From assembly GCA_964035575.1 (NCBI GenBank), contig OZ037919.1, forward strand, positions 186,001-250,000: a DNA stretch of 64,000 bases, read 5' to 3'. The position numbers and the translations under genes are program-made. The notes under the pieces were generated by a model that searched no databases, was not told where the DNA came from, and saw only the letters and a list, made by a program, of their open reading frames with translations. Positions 52,299-61,400 of the stretch are shown here, in pieces (position 1 is the stretch's first letter; each line of letters starts with the position of its first letter). This DNA is from Rhynchopus sp. YZ270_cl-10 (lineage: Eukaryota; Euglenozoa; Diplonemea; Diplonemida; Diplonemidae).

Positions 52299-52345
52299 TA
52301 GTGTAGCTCATCCTCGGGTGGCTACATAAGACAACCAAGTTTTCA
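52299..52345 (+). repeat. H2 A-tailed hairpin repeat with altered stem
   Basis: TAGTGTAGCTCATCCTCGGG, then TGGCTACATAAGACAACC and AAGTTTTC. Compared with other copies both stem arms changed, to TGTAGC/GCTACA, and pairing improved, which suggests the hairpin itself is under selection. Confidence 0.85.
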
Positions 52346-52378
52346 AAAAAAAAAAAAAGATTTTGCTTCTTCTTGTAC

Positions 52379-52420
52379 GTGCCTGCATCCGCCCTGAGGT
52401 GTTTGCACGTTATTAAATCC
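52379..52420 (+). repeat. H3 hairpin repeat, shortened
   Basis: GTGCCTGCATCCGCCCTGAG, then GTGTTTGCACGTTATT. The inner stem is lost; the basal GTGC/GCAC remains. Confidence 0.6.
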
Positions 52421-52767
52421 ACTTTCTTTTCACTTTGCTGTCTCTAAATTACAGCCTCAAACTAGATAAGAGTATCAAAATACCTTGCCCAGTTGATTTT
52501 ATATTTACACACAGAACTAAACGAATTCAATAATAATAACAAAAAGGGGGAAATAAAAAAATGCGATTCTTCCCCTCAAATGGGAAGCGGAAGACAAAAA
52601 AAAAGAACGGAAAACGTTTTTCGTCGTAAAGAAACATTCCTTTTGCCAAAATACAATTATATCTCTTTTTTTTAAAAAACGTTCATTTCCCCCCACTTGA
52701 ATACAATACTTGAGAAGACAGTGAGTCTTTTTTGTTTTTTTTTTTATAAACACCGCTGAGCGATGAA

Positions 52768-52853
52768 ACCACCTGATTTCTGCTTTGCTGAGTTAAAAGT
52801 GGTTTTAACACCACCAAACTCCACCGAAATTTCAGGCAAAAAAAATCAGGTGG
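52768..52853. mobile_element. MITE (CCACCTGATTT family), 86 bp
   Basis: ACCACCTGATTT at one end and AAATCAGGTGG at the other, flanked by ATGAA on both sides (52763-52767 and 52854-52858), a probable 5-bp target duplication. The interior holds GTGGTTTTAACACCAC, a second inverted repeat. Confidence 0.8.
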
Positions 52854-53035
52854 ATGAAGGTGTTGACGGTTATCAGATTTTTTTTCATATTTTGTTTTCC
52901 CCCCCTTCCCCTCCTTTTTCGCAATATCTGCTATTTTTTTTCAACTGTGTTTTTGTCAACAAAAAAAAACCCCTTTTTGTTTTAGTGGAGCATTTTTTTT
53001 TTTTTTTGTGTTCCCCCTTTTTTTTTTTATTCGTC

Positions 53036-53090
53036 AGTGCCCTGCATCCGCCGATGAACGGTGAGGCATTTTTGCACTTTCAAATTTTTT
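53036..53090 (+). repeat. H3 hairpin repeat
   Basis: GTGCCCTGCATCCGCCGATG, then AACGGTGAGGCATTTTTGCA and CTTTCAAATTTT. CCG/CGG inner stem, GTGCC/GGC outer. Confidence 0.8.
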
Positions 53091-53594
53091 TTCTCTTTTT
53101 TTTTCTTTTCTGTGGATGAATCATACGATGATATCACGTTGTGGATTGGGGATTGGAAGGGGGGGGTGGGGTGATGAGGAGTGTAAGGGATAGTGGAGAC
53201 CACACAGGAAAAAGAAATAAGACAGGTGATGGGGAATTTTCACATGGAAAGCAAGTACCTTTTCTGTATCCCACACACAACAAGCATAATGTCCATTTTC
53301 ATGTAGGGTCATTATGATGGTCACTCCTCCCTCCACTCTCTCCCCCCCCCTTCCCCCCCCATTCACTCTCATTCCAACCCTCTCTTCCCATTCCCAAAGC
53401 GTTATTTTCCCCCTCTTTTTCAACAAAAACAAAAGTACAGTATTTTTTTAATCCTCCCCTTTTTCCCTCAACCATCATCCCCCCATACACACACCACCAA
53501 AGATACACAAAAGATTCAAACCAAATCTTTCTAAAAAAAATAAAATTCTGGGATAATTTTTTACCATTCAAACCCCCATTATTGAATTTCTTCT

Positions 53595-55154
53595 ATGATA
53601 CGAAGTGCTGTGATTACTGCGGGGGTGGGGGTTTTGGTGGTTTTGGTGGTGGTATTTGAGGTTGTAGAAGATGGTATTTCCGGAGAAGGCACACGCCAAC
53701 GTCTGGCACGAGCCGAGGAAGCGCTTCGCACCATCGCCACTCTACGCGCAGACCTACGACAAACACAAGACGACCTTGACTCGCTTACCTCCAGCCTTGC
53801 CGAGGCTGCCGCCACACGCGACGCTGCTTCTCTTGACTCCCATCCCTTCTCCCAGGACCTCATCGCCTCTTGGATCCACTTCCCCGACACCGACAAGGAA
53901 CGATCCGCCTTACTCCTCCCCGCCACCGCCCCTGCCCCTACCGGCCGCGCAGCACTAAAACTCTCCCGATCGTTCAACTGGCCTGACGAATGGAACGCAC
54001 GACACCGCCCCGAACTCTTTTTTCTTGGCCCCCCAAATGCGAAAACCTCTCGCCTATCAGCATGCCTCCGACACGCCATGGGTGGAGACCCGAAGAGGCA
54101 TCCGTACCCCCTCGCAGAAACCCGCTGGCCACAAAAGATAAAGGGAGGAGCAGAGCCGCCTATTGCCTTGGCTCCTGCATTGCAAAACCATCGGTTATGG
54201 AATCGAACCGGGTTTCGCCGTTGGGATGCGCCAAAGGAATGGTGGGTGTACCCGCATCTTGGGAGATATGGTGGGCTTCCTGCAGGATATCTGCAAAAGG
54301 GACGGTTTCCTCCTGTCGAAGCTGCGTCACGGAATTGGGTATTAATTGACGCAACCGCCGATCAACTGATGATTCCAGAAGCTGCCGATGCAGCCGCAGC
54401 GGACCTCTCTGGTGCACCATTTACCCCTAGCTTCACAGTAATGCGGAGCAACGTTGTTGAGCGTGCCTATCAGCACTACCTCACATTCAGCAAACTCAGG
54501 GTCAAGCTCGGCTGGCCTGAAGAGACTACACTCAATTTCGCAGACAAATTAGATGAACAAATGCGGAAACTACGCAACATTGGGGTATGTGAAATGATGC
54601 TGCAACGTCCACACGATTTACTACAAGACATGGCGAAGGTGCGGATGGCATTAGGGTCATGCCTATACGATATCGAAGATGAAGAGCAACCTATGTACCT
54701 GTCCTTTGGCTTTGCTGCCCTAGGTTTGAAGTATTGGGCAGGGCAATTTCCGAAGGGGAAATTTCATGTATTGAGTGTGCCAGCATTGGATGGGATGGGG
54801 CCAGCGGAGCTAATGGCATATCTCGCATCGACTGCAGATCTCAAAGCGATGCACCCTCGTTGTGACGACGCAGCGCATTGGCGTAGCCCACACTGTACAG
54901 GGCACCTCACATATGACAACGCAGTGCGGCAGTGTTCCCCTGAAGAACCTACCGCAGCGGAAGCAACGCTAACAAACACTGCAGGAAAGGAGTACACACG
55001 AGGTTCAGAAGCGGCGTTAAAGGCACACAACCTGATCGGAGAGAGATGGGGCCTCGAGCTTTCCTCCGTCATAGCAGAAATGGGGGCGGTAGAATACGTG
55101 AACCACGTTGTTGTTAAGAATGGGGAGGGAGGAGGAGGAGGGGGAGGAGGGTAG
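53595..55154 (+). CDS. Probable Golgi sulfotransferase, type II membrane protein
   Basis: The product is 519 residues in one exon. A membrane anchor lies at residues 4-23 (AVITAGVGVLVVLVVVF), then a coiled-coil stem at about 33-75 and a lumenal domain. Two sulfotransferase landmarks are visible. A 5'-phosphosulfate loop-like FFLGPPNAKTSRLSACL (about 140-157) has KTS where the family usually has KxGTT/S. A 3'-phosphate site, RSNVVERAYQHYLTF (about 284-298), is close to the family's R-x-PveRayShY. The stretch LIDATADQLMIPEAA is typical between them. Such enzymes move sulfate from PAPS to glycans or proteins. The protein ends in a poly-Gly run from a GGA repeat, probably a late expansion. The loop lacks the usual second Gly, so activity is uncertain; a divergent or inactive relative is possible. 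Confidence 0.7.
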   Translation: MIRSAVITAGVGVLVVLVVVFEVVEDGISGEGTRQRLARAEEALRTIATLRADLRQTQDDLDSLTSSLAEAAATRDAASLDSHPFSQDLIASWIHFPDTDKERSALLLPATAPAPTGRAALKLSRSFNWPDEWNARHRPELFFLGPPNAKTSRLSACLRHAMGGDPKRHPYPLAETRWPQKIKGGAEPPIALAPALQNHRLWNRTGFRRWDAPKEWWVYPHLGRYGGLPAGYLQKGRFPPVEAASRNWVLIDATADQLMIPEAADAAAADLSGAPFTPSFTVMRSNVVERAYQHYLTFSKLRVKLGWPEETTLNFADKLDEQMRKLRNIGVCEMMLQRPHDLLQDMAKVRMALGSCLYDIEDEEQPMYLSFGFAALGLKYWAGQFPKGKFHVLSVPALDGMGPAELMAYLASTADLKAMHPRCDDAAHWRSPHCTGHLTYDNAVRQCSPEEPTAAEATLTNTAGKEYTRGSEAALKAHNLIGERWGLELSSVIAEMGAVEYVNHVVVKNGEGGGGGGGG

Positions 55155-55358
55155 TTTAACCCATATGTGGACAGATTCCTCATATGTTTTTTCACCTTTT
55201 TTTTTGCGAGGTTTGTTAGAAAAGAAAAAAACACACATTGCGCTTTAGAGACCGAATACACCTAGAATGGCCTCCCCTTTAGATTTAATGCGATAAGTTA
55301 CCATTCCTTCTTTCGCGTGGCTGGTTACAGTTTTCTCTGTCAGCAACACTCAATAAAA

Positions 55359-55389
55359 ACTCCAGGGGGGTCGATCACCCCAGCGGAGT
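55359..55389 (+). repeat. H3a hairpin (TTCGAT-loop type), third copy
   Basis: ACTCCAGGGGGGTCGATCAC, then CCCAGCGGAGT. The stem pairs GGGG/CCCC and CTCC/GGAG, as in the copies at 21786 and 24000. It lies 83 bases before the start of the TPR/IQ gene, without an H3 partner. Confidence 0.7.
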
Positions 55390-55471
55390 GTCAGTTACCT
55401 CTCTCAGAGAGGTTTTATTTTATTATTTTTACTCTATCCACTATTTTTTTAGGAAGTCAACAAAAAATAAA

Positions 55472-58400
55472 ATGCGACCTACCCCAAGCAGTGTGGCTGG
55501 GGTGGCAGAGGCGATAAAGAGTGCGAATTGTGAGGGGGTGGCAGCTTTGCATTTGGACAACATCGCTACGGCAAAGGAGTGTTTCGCGCGGGCAGAGGAC
55601 CTTTGCTGTGCGGACACAACACAGCTTGGGGATGAGGCACGCACGACGCTGCGCACACTGCATGCGGCCACCACAAACAACCGTGGATGCCTTCTCAAAC
55701 GTCTTGGACACTACGACGAGGCAATCACCTGTGTCGAGACTGCCCTCCGCCTCGACAGTACCTCGCCCTCCACCCTTACTAACTACGCTGCCTGCCTCAC
55801 AGCCGCAGGACGCTGCGACGAAGCCATCGAACAGTGCAGACAGAGCATGGAGTCCCTCCGCGACGTTCTTGAGACGGACACCGCACACCAACACCTCCTG
55901 GCGGTCACCTTCCACAACCTGGCGCAGGCGCAGCTCTACTCCTCCACAGAGCAGCACAACGCCGCTGCATCGTTTTTGCAAGCATACCACTTAGCGCGCG
56001 CATTTCTTGGGGTGGACCATCCCACCACTGTAGCAATCGCTGCGCACATCGCCGCCGATTTGCAATGGAGAGGACGGCGACCACCACCCCGCAAAGAGAA
56101 ACGCCTGCCACAGCAGACACCACCTTCGCCACGCCTCCCCAGCTTAACTGCACGCGCTGTGGTCTCCCAACCTCATATTCTAGGCAACGCCACTTTTGTT
56201 CCTGGAGAGATGATGACCAAGAAGGAGGCACAACAACTCCAAGAAACGAGACAACGTGACATCCGAAACAGACAGGAACGGAGAAAGGGGGGGAAGAAGA
56301 GGGAGAAGCCGACGACCCCGAAGGTTCCGATGCAGGAGTGCGAGACGCAGACGCCTATCCCGATGGATGCCGCGTCTCCTGTGATGGCGGATGTGGACCA
56401 AGGGCTGTTTGATCTGTATGTTATCGAGATGTCCGACGGGCCTACCCCTGCACCTACAACGCCACCACCCGAGGTAGAGGCAGTACCACCATCCCCGCCT
56501 GTATCAGTCTCGGAGGAGGAGGTAAACATTGTCCCAAGAAGGGTCGAAACACAACCCCGCACCGTCGCAGAAATCCGTCGAGACCTCCGCGCAAGACGCC
56601 AAAAAGCGCATTCTGAACCCTCTCTAAGAAATTCCCCTGAGTCTTCTGTAGAAGGATTTGGTCAGTTTGGTCGTGCGGCGTCGATTCCGGGGACCCCGAT
56701 GGTTCCATTGGGGAATCATGTTGTGGGGAGAAAGTTTGCGGTAAAGAGACTACAAAGATTGCAGACCATAGAAAAGCAGAAGGAAGAGGAAGTGGTGTTG
56801 GCGGAAGAGTTGAGGGAGAAGAGGATTGAGGATGAGAGGAGGAGGGTGAAGCTGGCAGAGGTGGAGCAGAGGCGGCATCGTCATGTTGAGGAGTCGGCGA
56901 CCAAAATTCAGCGAAAGTTCAGACGGCATTTCATGAGACGAAGGGAGTTGCGCAGAGACACCACCGTTCCAAACCATGAGGTCGGGAACGTCGACCCCCA
57001 CCCAATGTTCGGCTCCCAAGACCTCCAAGAACTCATGCAGGTTGTCATCATCATTCAAAGAGCCTGGCGTGTTGTCTCCGCAAGCTGCCGGCTCCGAGCC
57101 ACCCGCCGCCACCAAAACCTTCTCCGTGACTCCATCCTCCTCCGTCAAACGCAATACCACGCAGCTGTGACAATACAAGCATTGATCCGAGGTGTGCTCA
57201 CCAGAAGAAGGCTTGCAATACAGAGATGGGAAGTGGTCGCAGTAGCAGCACGGAAAATGTGGACCTGGTGGTCAAAAAGACGAATTCGCCTGCGGGTATC
57301 GGGAGCATGGGTGTCAAAAAGGCTGAAGCAACAATCAGATGCCATTGAAATCCAACGTGTCTGGCGAGGCTACGTCGGACGCTGTTACGCAGCAGATCGA
57401 CGGCTTCGGGTGCGTATGAGCTCCTTTGCGGTTCCTAAGGTCTCAAATCTTGCCTCCACGATCCAAGCCTCCGCGCGAACAAAGGTCGCACACCGTTACA
57501 TCGAGCTGCGCAAGGCACACCACCAGATGACCACAGATGAAGCACAATACCGGGCACACCTAGCAACCGAGGAGACTGTCATACGTGGATCGCTTGCGGA
57601 GGACAAGGTGGCGCACTATGAACAGACCTTGAAAGACATTGCGATCAACAGAAAGCTTCCCCAGGCACGGCAATGGGCAGAAGAGACACGGCAGCACCGG
57701 CTTGCCTGCATAGACCAGGCAAGGGTGGAGTTGATAGCAGCGCAATACACCCCAGGTCCATCCATACGCGAACAGCAAACGCAATGGGTCTTAGAGCAGC
57801 GCCGTCTGCAAGAGTTCGCCTTTGCCGCGCGAATGGTGTTCTCGGTGTTGTGCATACAGAGAACGTTCAGACGCTGGTTGAAGGCGATCACCCCGCATAA
57901 GCGGGTGTACAATGAACGCTTCAAACAAAAAGGGCGTGATGTGCAGGAGAAGATTCTTGCAGAGCAGCAGGTATGTGGAGGGGGGGGGTTTTGGGAAGGT
58001 GTTCTTCTCTGGGAGATACCGTACGCTAGCAGCTCTGCGGGAAGGGGGGTGGGCCACCATGCTTTAGGTAGCTCCAGAGGTGGGCGCACAGCCTGCATCG
58101 ACAAGATGTCTGTACATTATCAACCCCCCTTTTGAAAGATGCATAACCACACACCACCCAGGAACTTCTGTTATTCGCCCAGCGTGGTGGGACAAGAACC
58201 GTCAAAGAACCGGGGCAGATGCTTGCTGCACATACCTTCCTGACGGTATATTATTCCCCCCCAAGAATATGACATAGAATGAGAAGAAGAAAAATTCACA
58301 AAAATGATGATAATTCCAATAACCCACAATCGCAAAATTTACACTCTGGTGGGCTACTTTCATGCGATACATCTTGTCACATCTTGGTTGTGCACAACAG

Positions 58401-58532
58401 AGGCATATTTGTCTAATTTTTTTTGTTTTTGATTTTCATCGTATTTTACGCTTCACTGATCAAATTATATTATAACTTCACTTCCCATCGCAACCACAGG
58501 CAAAGGCAGAGCTTCGACAAGCTATGGCATAA
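55472..58532 (+). CDS. TPR- and IQ-motif protein with a terminal micro-exon
   Basis: Exon 1 is 55472-57970, the intron 57971-58499 (GTATGT to CAACCACAG), and the last exon 58500-58532 codes only AKAELRQAMA and a stop. The join is in phase and continues a helical, charged sequence (KILAEQQ-AKAELRQAMA); unspliced, the frame runs 55 codons into non-protein-like sequence. The product is 843 residues. The N-terminal ~210 residues form TPR-like helices (DEARTTLRTLHAATTNNRG and HYDEAITCVETALRLD). A Lys/Pro-rich linker follows, and then about six IQ motifs near residues 474, 523, 563, 624, 660 and 793, each a calmodulin- or light-chain-binding site. This make-up is common in flagellar and cytoskeletal proteins; a role there is inference. 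The start is chosen because CTATTTTTTTAG ends 20 bases before it. Confidence 0.85.
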
Positions 58533-59515
58533 CAGAACTCAGGCATTTATTTTTTCTTCTATGAAACCCCTACAGTGAAGCATCTCCGTCGGAAGGGTGA
58601 TGATAGTGGTCGTGGTGTTGCCGTACAGTGCATTGTAGAGGCTTTCCAGACTCTGCGATGCTCGTTAACAGCTTCACTGCGGCAGTTCTTTATTTTTTTT
58701 TCTCCCCCTTTTTTTCATGATTTTTCCTCAGGTAGCTACGTGCCTGTCGAAAGGCGGTCGTGTGCTAAGAAAGTATCAGTCAAATGGCTGCTCCTTCTGT
58801 CCCTACCTACTATCTGGCGAAACAGCAGTCAAGACATATGACCTCACTTGAGGTAGCCAAATGCCTCGTCTTCTAATTAAAGACGCGCATGAATGAACCA
58901 ATGAGATTCCTTCTGTCCCTACCTACTATCTGGCGAAACAGCAAGTCGGGAACGGACCTTGAAACTGTCAGCGGGGAAAGAAGCCTCCTTACCGACGCAT
59001 GACAAAGCGTGCCTGCCATGTGGGGGAGGAGGAGGAAGTAGGTTCACAAGATCATAAGATTGGACACAAAAAAAAGCTACACAAAAAAAAAATTCACACA
59101 TTCAACAAAGTATAAGAAATCTACATACAAAACAAAAACAAAAAAAATCATCATATTTGCCTCTGTACTACTCTCCCTATATATTTCGCGGAAATGTGAG
59201 TGGAAATGGAAAAACCGTTTCAAAAAAAATATCTGCTACAAAAAACCTTGGCTCGAAGTTGTATTCCCGACTGCTTCTTGTCCATATAGCTATACCGACA
59301 TAAAATCTTTATTACACACTCTCTTTCTCTCTCTAAAAGAAAGGGTGCATGTGTTGACCCTCTCACATACTTTCAATTCTGTGAATTGAAAGTATATGAA
59401 TCTAATCTATCTCTCTCTTCTCTCCCTACGTTTCCCCTCTCACACCAAGAAATACAGTATATTACACTACCCAAAAACTTTCTCCAAAAAAAATCTAATT
59501 TTTTTTTAATTGATT
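58533..59515. other. Spacer with a direct repeat and H10
   Basis: No gene is supported. A sequence of about 35 bases (CTTCTGTCCCTACCTACTAT, then CTGGCGAAACAGCA) occurs twice, at 58795 and 58911, an unexplained short direct repeat. H10 copy 2 lies at 59336-59408. Confidence 0.6.
59336..59408 (+). repeat. H10 hairpin repeat, copy 2
   Basis: AAGAAAGGGTGCATGTGTTG, then ACCCTCTCACATACTTTCAA and TTCTGTGAATTGAAAGTATA. ATACTTTCAATTC-TGT-GAATTGAAAGTAT is a perfect 13-base-pair hairpin, and GGGT...ACCC forms a first, smaller one. Confidence 0.9.
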
Positions 59516-60295
59516 ATGGGAAACTGCAGTTCCGGTGGAAAGCGGTGTGATAAATGCGATGGGAGGCATCCGACTGAGGAGTGTAAGGTTTATACAAAAC
59601 CGCGTGAGGAGCACCCTGATGCTCAGCGTAGCCAACCACAGCTGACACGGCAGGCACGGAAGGACACCTTGGTGCAAGGGTGTAGGGTGGTGAAGCAGCC
59701 GGCCGACAACCACTGTTTGTATCATGCCTTGAGCTTTGGGTTTGGGAATGTGGTGACCGCGTCTGACCTGCGTGCACAGCTTTCCAACTGGGTGCTTGCC
59801 AACCTCGCTGTCGAGGTGAAGGGAAGGGCAATGTCTCAATGGATTGCAGCAGAGTACCCGAACGACACCATCGAGCAATACGCAGAGTTGATGTGCAGTT
59901 CTTCGAGATGGGGGGGAATGCCAGAGTTAATGGGCTGTGCGATCCTGCACGGCATCACCATTAGGGTGTGGGAAAAGGATAAATGGGACAGCAAAAAATT
60001 CAAAATGATTTCGAAATTCACCCCGGGGATGTGTTCTGGCCCGGCAACGGGAAGTTCTTTCCTCAAAAATGCAGACAACAGTACCGGAACGTCCGCAGAC
60101 AGCTCGCTAGGCTCAGGTAGGTCCTCAGGTCCGGAGACAGGAAATGGATATCATAGTGCCCGGTCTCCTATCACATCGCCACGCTCGCCACTTCCACTCT
60201 CACCGAAAACGGAGTTTGAACCAGAAGAAGCGATGGACACAATAGACGTTGTCTTTAACAGAAGGTATGCAGGTAGTTGCTTTTGCCATCTTTAG
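59516..60295 (+). CDS. OTU-type cysteine protease, acylated N-terminus, 3' end missing
   Basis: OTU proteases usually remove ubiquitin from proteins. The start MGNCSS is a classic N-myristoylation and palmitoylation signal, implying attachment to a membrane. Cys11, Cys14, His18 and Cys23 (RCDKCDGRHPTEECK) form a small zinc-knuckle-like motif. The OTU domain begins about residue 58: Asp64-Asn-His-Cys67 (PADNHCLYHALSF) is the catalytic aspartate/cysteine block, and RWGGMPELMGCAILHGITIRVW the next conserved strand. A Ser/Gly/Pro-rich loop follows, then IDVVFNRR, which looks like the strand just before the catalytic histidine. At that point (60265) a GTATGC donor occurs and the frame ends eight codons later. 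The histidine is therefore expected on a later exon that I could not place. The likely coding part here is 59516-60264, in phase 2. Confidence 0.8.
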   Translation: MGNCSSGGKRCDKCDGRHPTEECKVYTKPREEHPDAQRSQPQLTRQARKDTLVQGCRVVKQPADNHCLYHALSFGFGNVVTASDLRAQLSNWVLANLAVEVKGRAMSQWIAAEYPNDTIEQYAELMCSSSRWGGMPELMGCAILHGITIRVWEKDKWDSKKFKMISKFTPGMCSGPATGSSFLKNADNSTGTSADSSLGSGRSSGPETGNGYHSARSPITSPRSPLPLSPKTEFEPEEAMDTIDVVFNRRYAGSCFCHL

Positions 60296-61400
60296 GGTAC
60301 TAATTTAGCTCTTTCTTTTTTTTTTTGCAATTTTTGGAGGGAGTTTTGCTTTGTTGCGAGGCCGGGTGGGGTGGGGTGGGGTGAGGTTTGATGCCCAGTG
60401 AGGGTAATTCTTGCGCAGAATATGGCCCTTTTAAGGTGAGGTGAGGTGAGGTGAGAGCTCGCTTGGCCGCCGTTCGATGGTAACAAAAAAGCTGCTCATG
60501 GTTTCGCTCAAAAACACTATGGTCTTTACTGTAGAGGGTGGGGGTGATGGGGGGGATTTTTTTAAAGATGTGACCAAGGCTTGTCTAGGCTAAGCGAATG
60601 GAGTTTCTCTGCTTTTCGCATATTATGTCGATCGGCAGAATCCGTGTTGATGATGAAGAGAGACATTGTGTGTTGTTCCTGGAGCGTGGTGGTCGTGGGG
60701 ATAGCACAATGGTGAATGCGATCATGGCGTTGACCCGATGCAATGATAGAGGCTTTGGTGAAGGTGGAGGATAGAGAGACTTTCACACAACCTCAATACG
60801 TCGCTTTTTTCTTTTTTTGCCGATGCAACTGGTGACTGTGATGAGAAGATGGGGGGAAGAGGCGACCCATGGGAGGAGAAGACAGAGCTGAGAGCCGAGA
60901 GCTGAGAGGTGTGAGAGGGTGTGTGGGTAGCCGTTAATAATGGGGGGGGGGGTGGGATTTGGTGGGGAGGGGGGTTTGCAGTCATCGAATGAGAGAATGT
61001 GTGATATAGTGGGATGAGAAGGGAGGGGGGTGATGTTCCTGGGCGGTGATAGTGGTGGCGAGACAAAAAAAAGAGACCTGATGTTCGGATATAGACTAAT
61101 AAGAGGGTGTGTGATGTGTGGAGATGAATGTGAGGTGAGGTGAGCGTCCCCCATTGGATCAAACCCCTGATCTCTGATAGATAAAGGAAAAGGAGAAGGC
61201 ACGTGGTGATGGTACCGGATGGAGGTGGGTCTTGAAACTGAAGCAGCAGCATTGAGAGGGGGTGTGCGGGGTGGGGGAAGGGGGTGTGGAGGAGCGCTGT
61301 GTTTCAGGCAGGTACATATTCTTTTTATCTTTCGAATTCGTTCAGCATTGCGCTTGATCGTCCAGAGAGGTAGGGGGGGCATCGGAGTGCGTTGAGGGGG
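60296..61400. other. G-rich spacer before the 7-bp array
   Basis: The + strand carries GGGTGGGGTGGGGTGGGG (60364-60381), GGTGAGGTGAGGTGAGG (about 60437) and many GGGGG runs. Antisense open frames here are low-complexity and I do not accept them. The missing exon of the OTU gene may lie here. Confidence 0.5.

Larger units (their letters stand above)
45886..53594. other. 7.7-kb gene desert with transposon-like elements
   Basis: No gene is supported; open frames are short and made of Lys or Phe runs. Contents: H1b (45971), partial H2 (46749), hAT-like element (47831), MITE (48748), H12 (49107), hAT-like element (49572), inverted copies of the fragment GTTCTGTTGA near 50665, 50846 and 50889, H6 (51307), H3 (51741), H1 (52060), H2 (52299), H3 (52379), MITE (52768) and H3 (53036). 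Confidence 0.6.

Noticed and set aside
60722-61252. Antisense gene in the G-rich spacer
   Set aside because: Ser/Pro/His/Leu low-complexity sequence without a domain, and on the strand opposite to all other genes.
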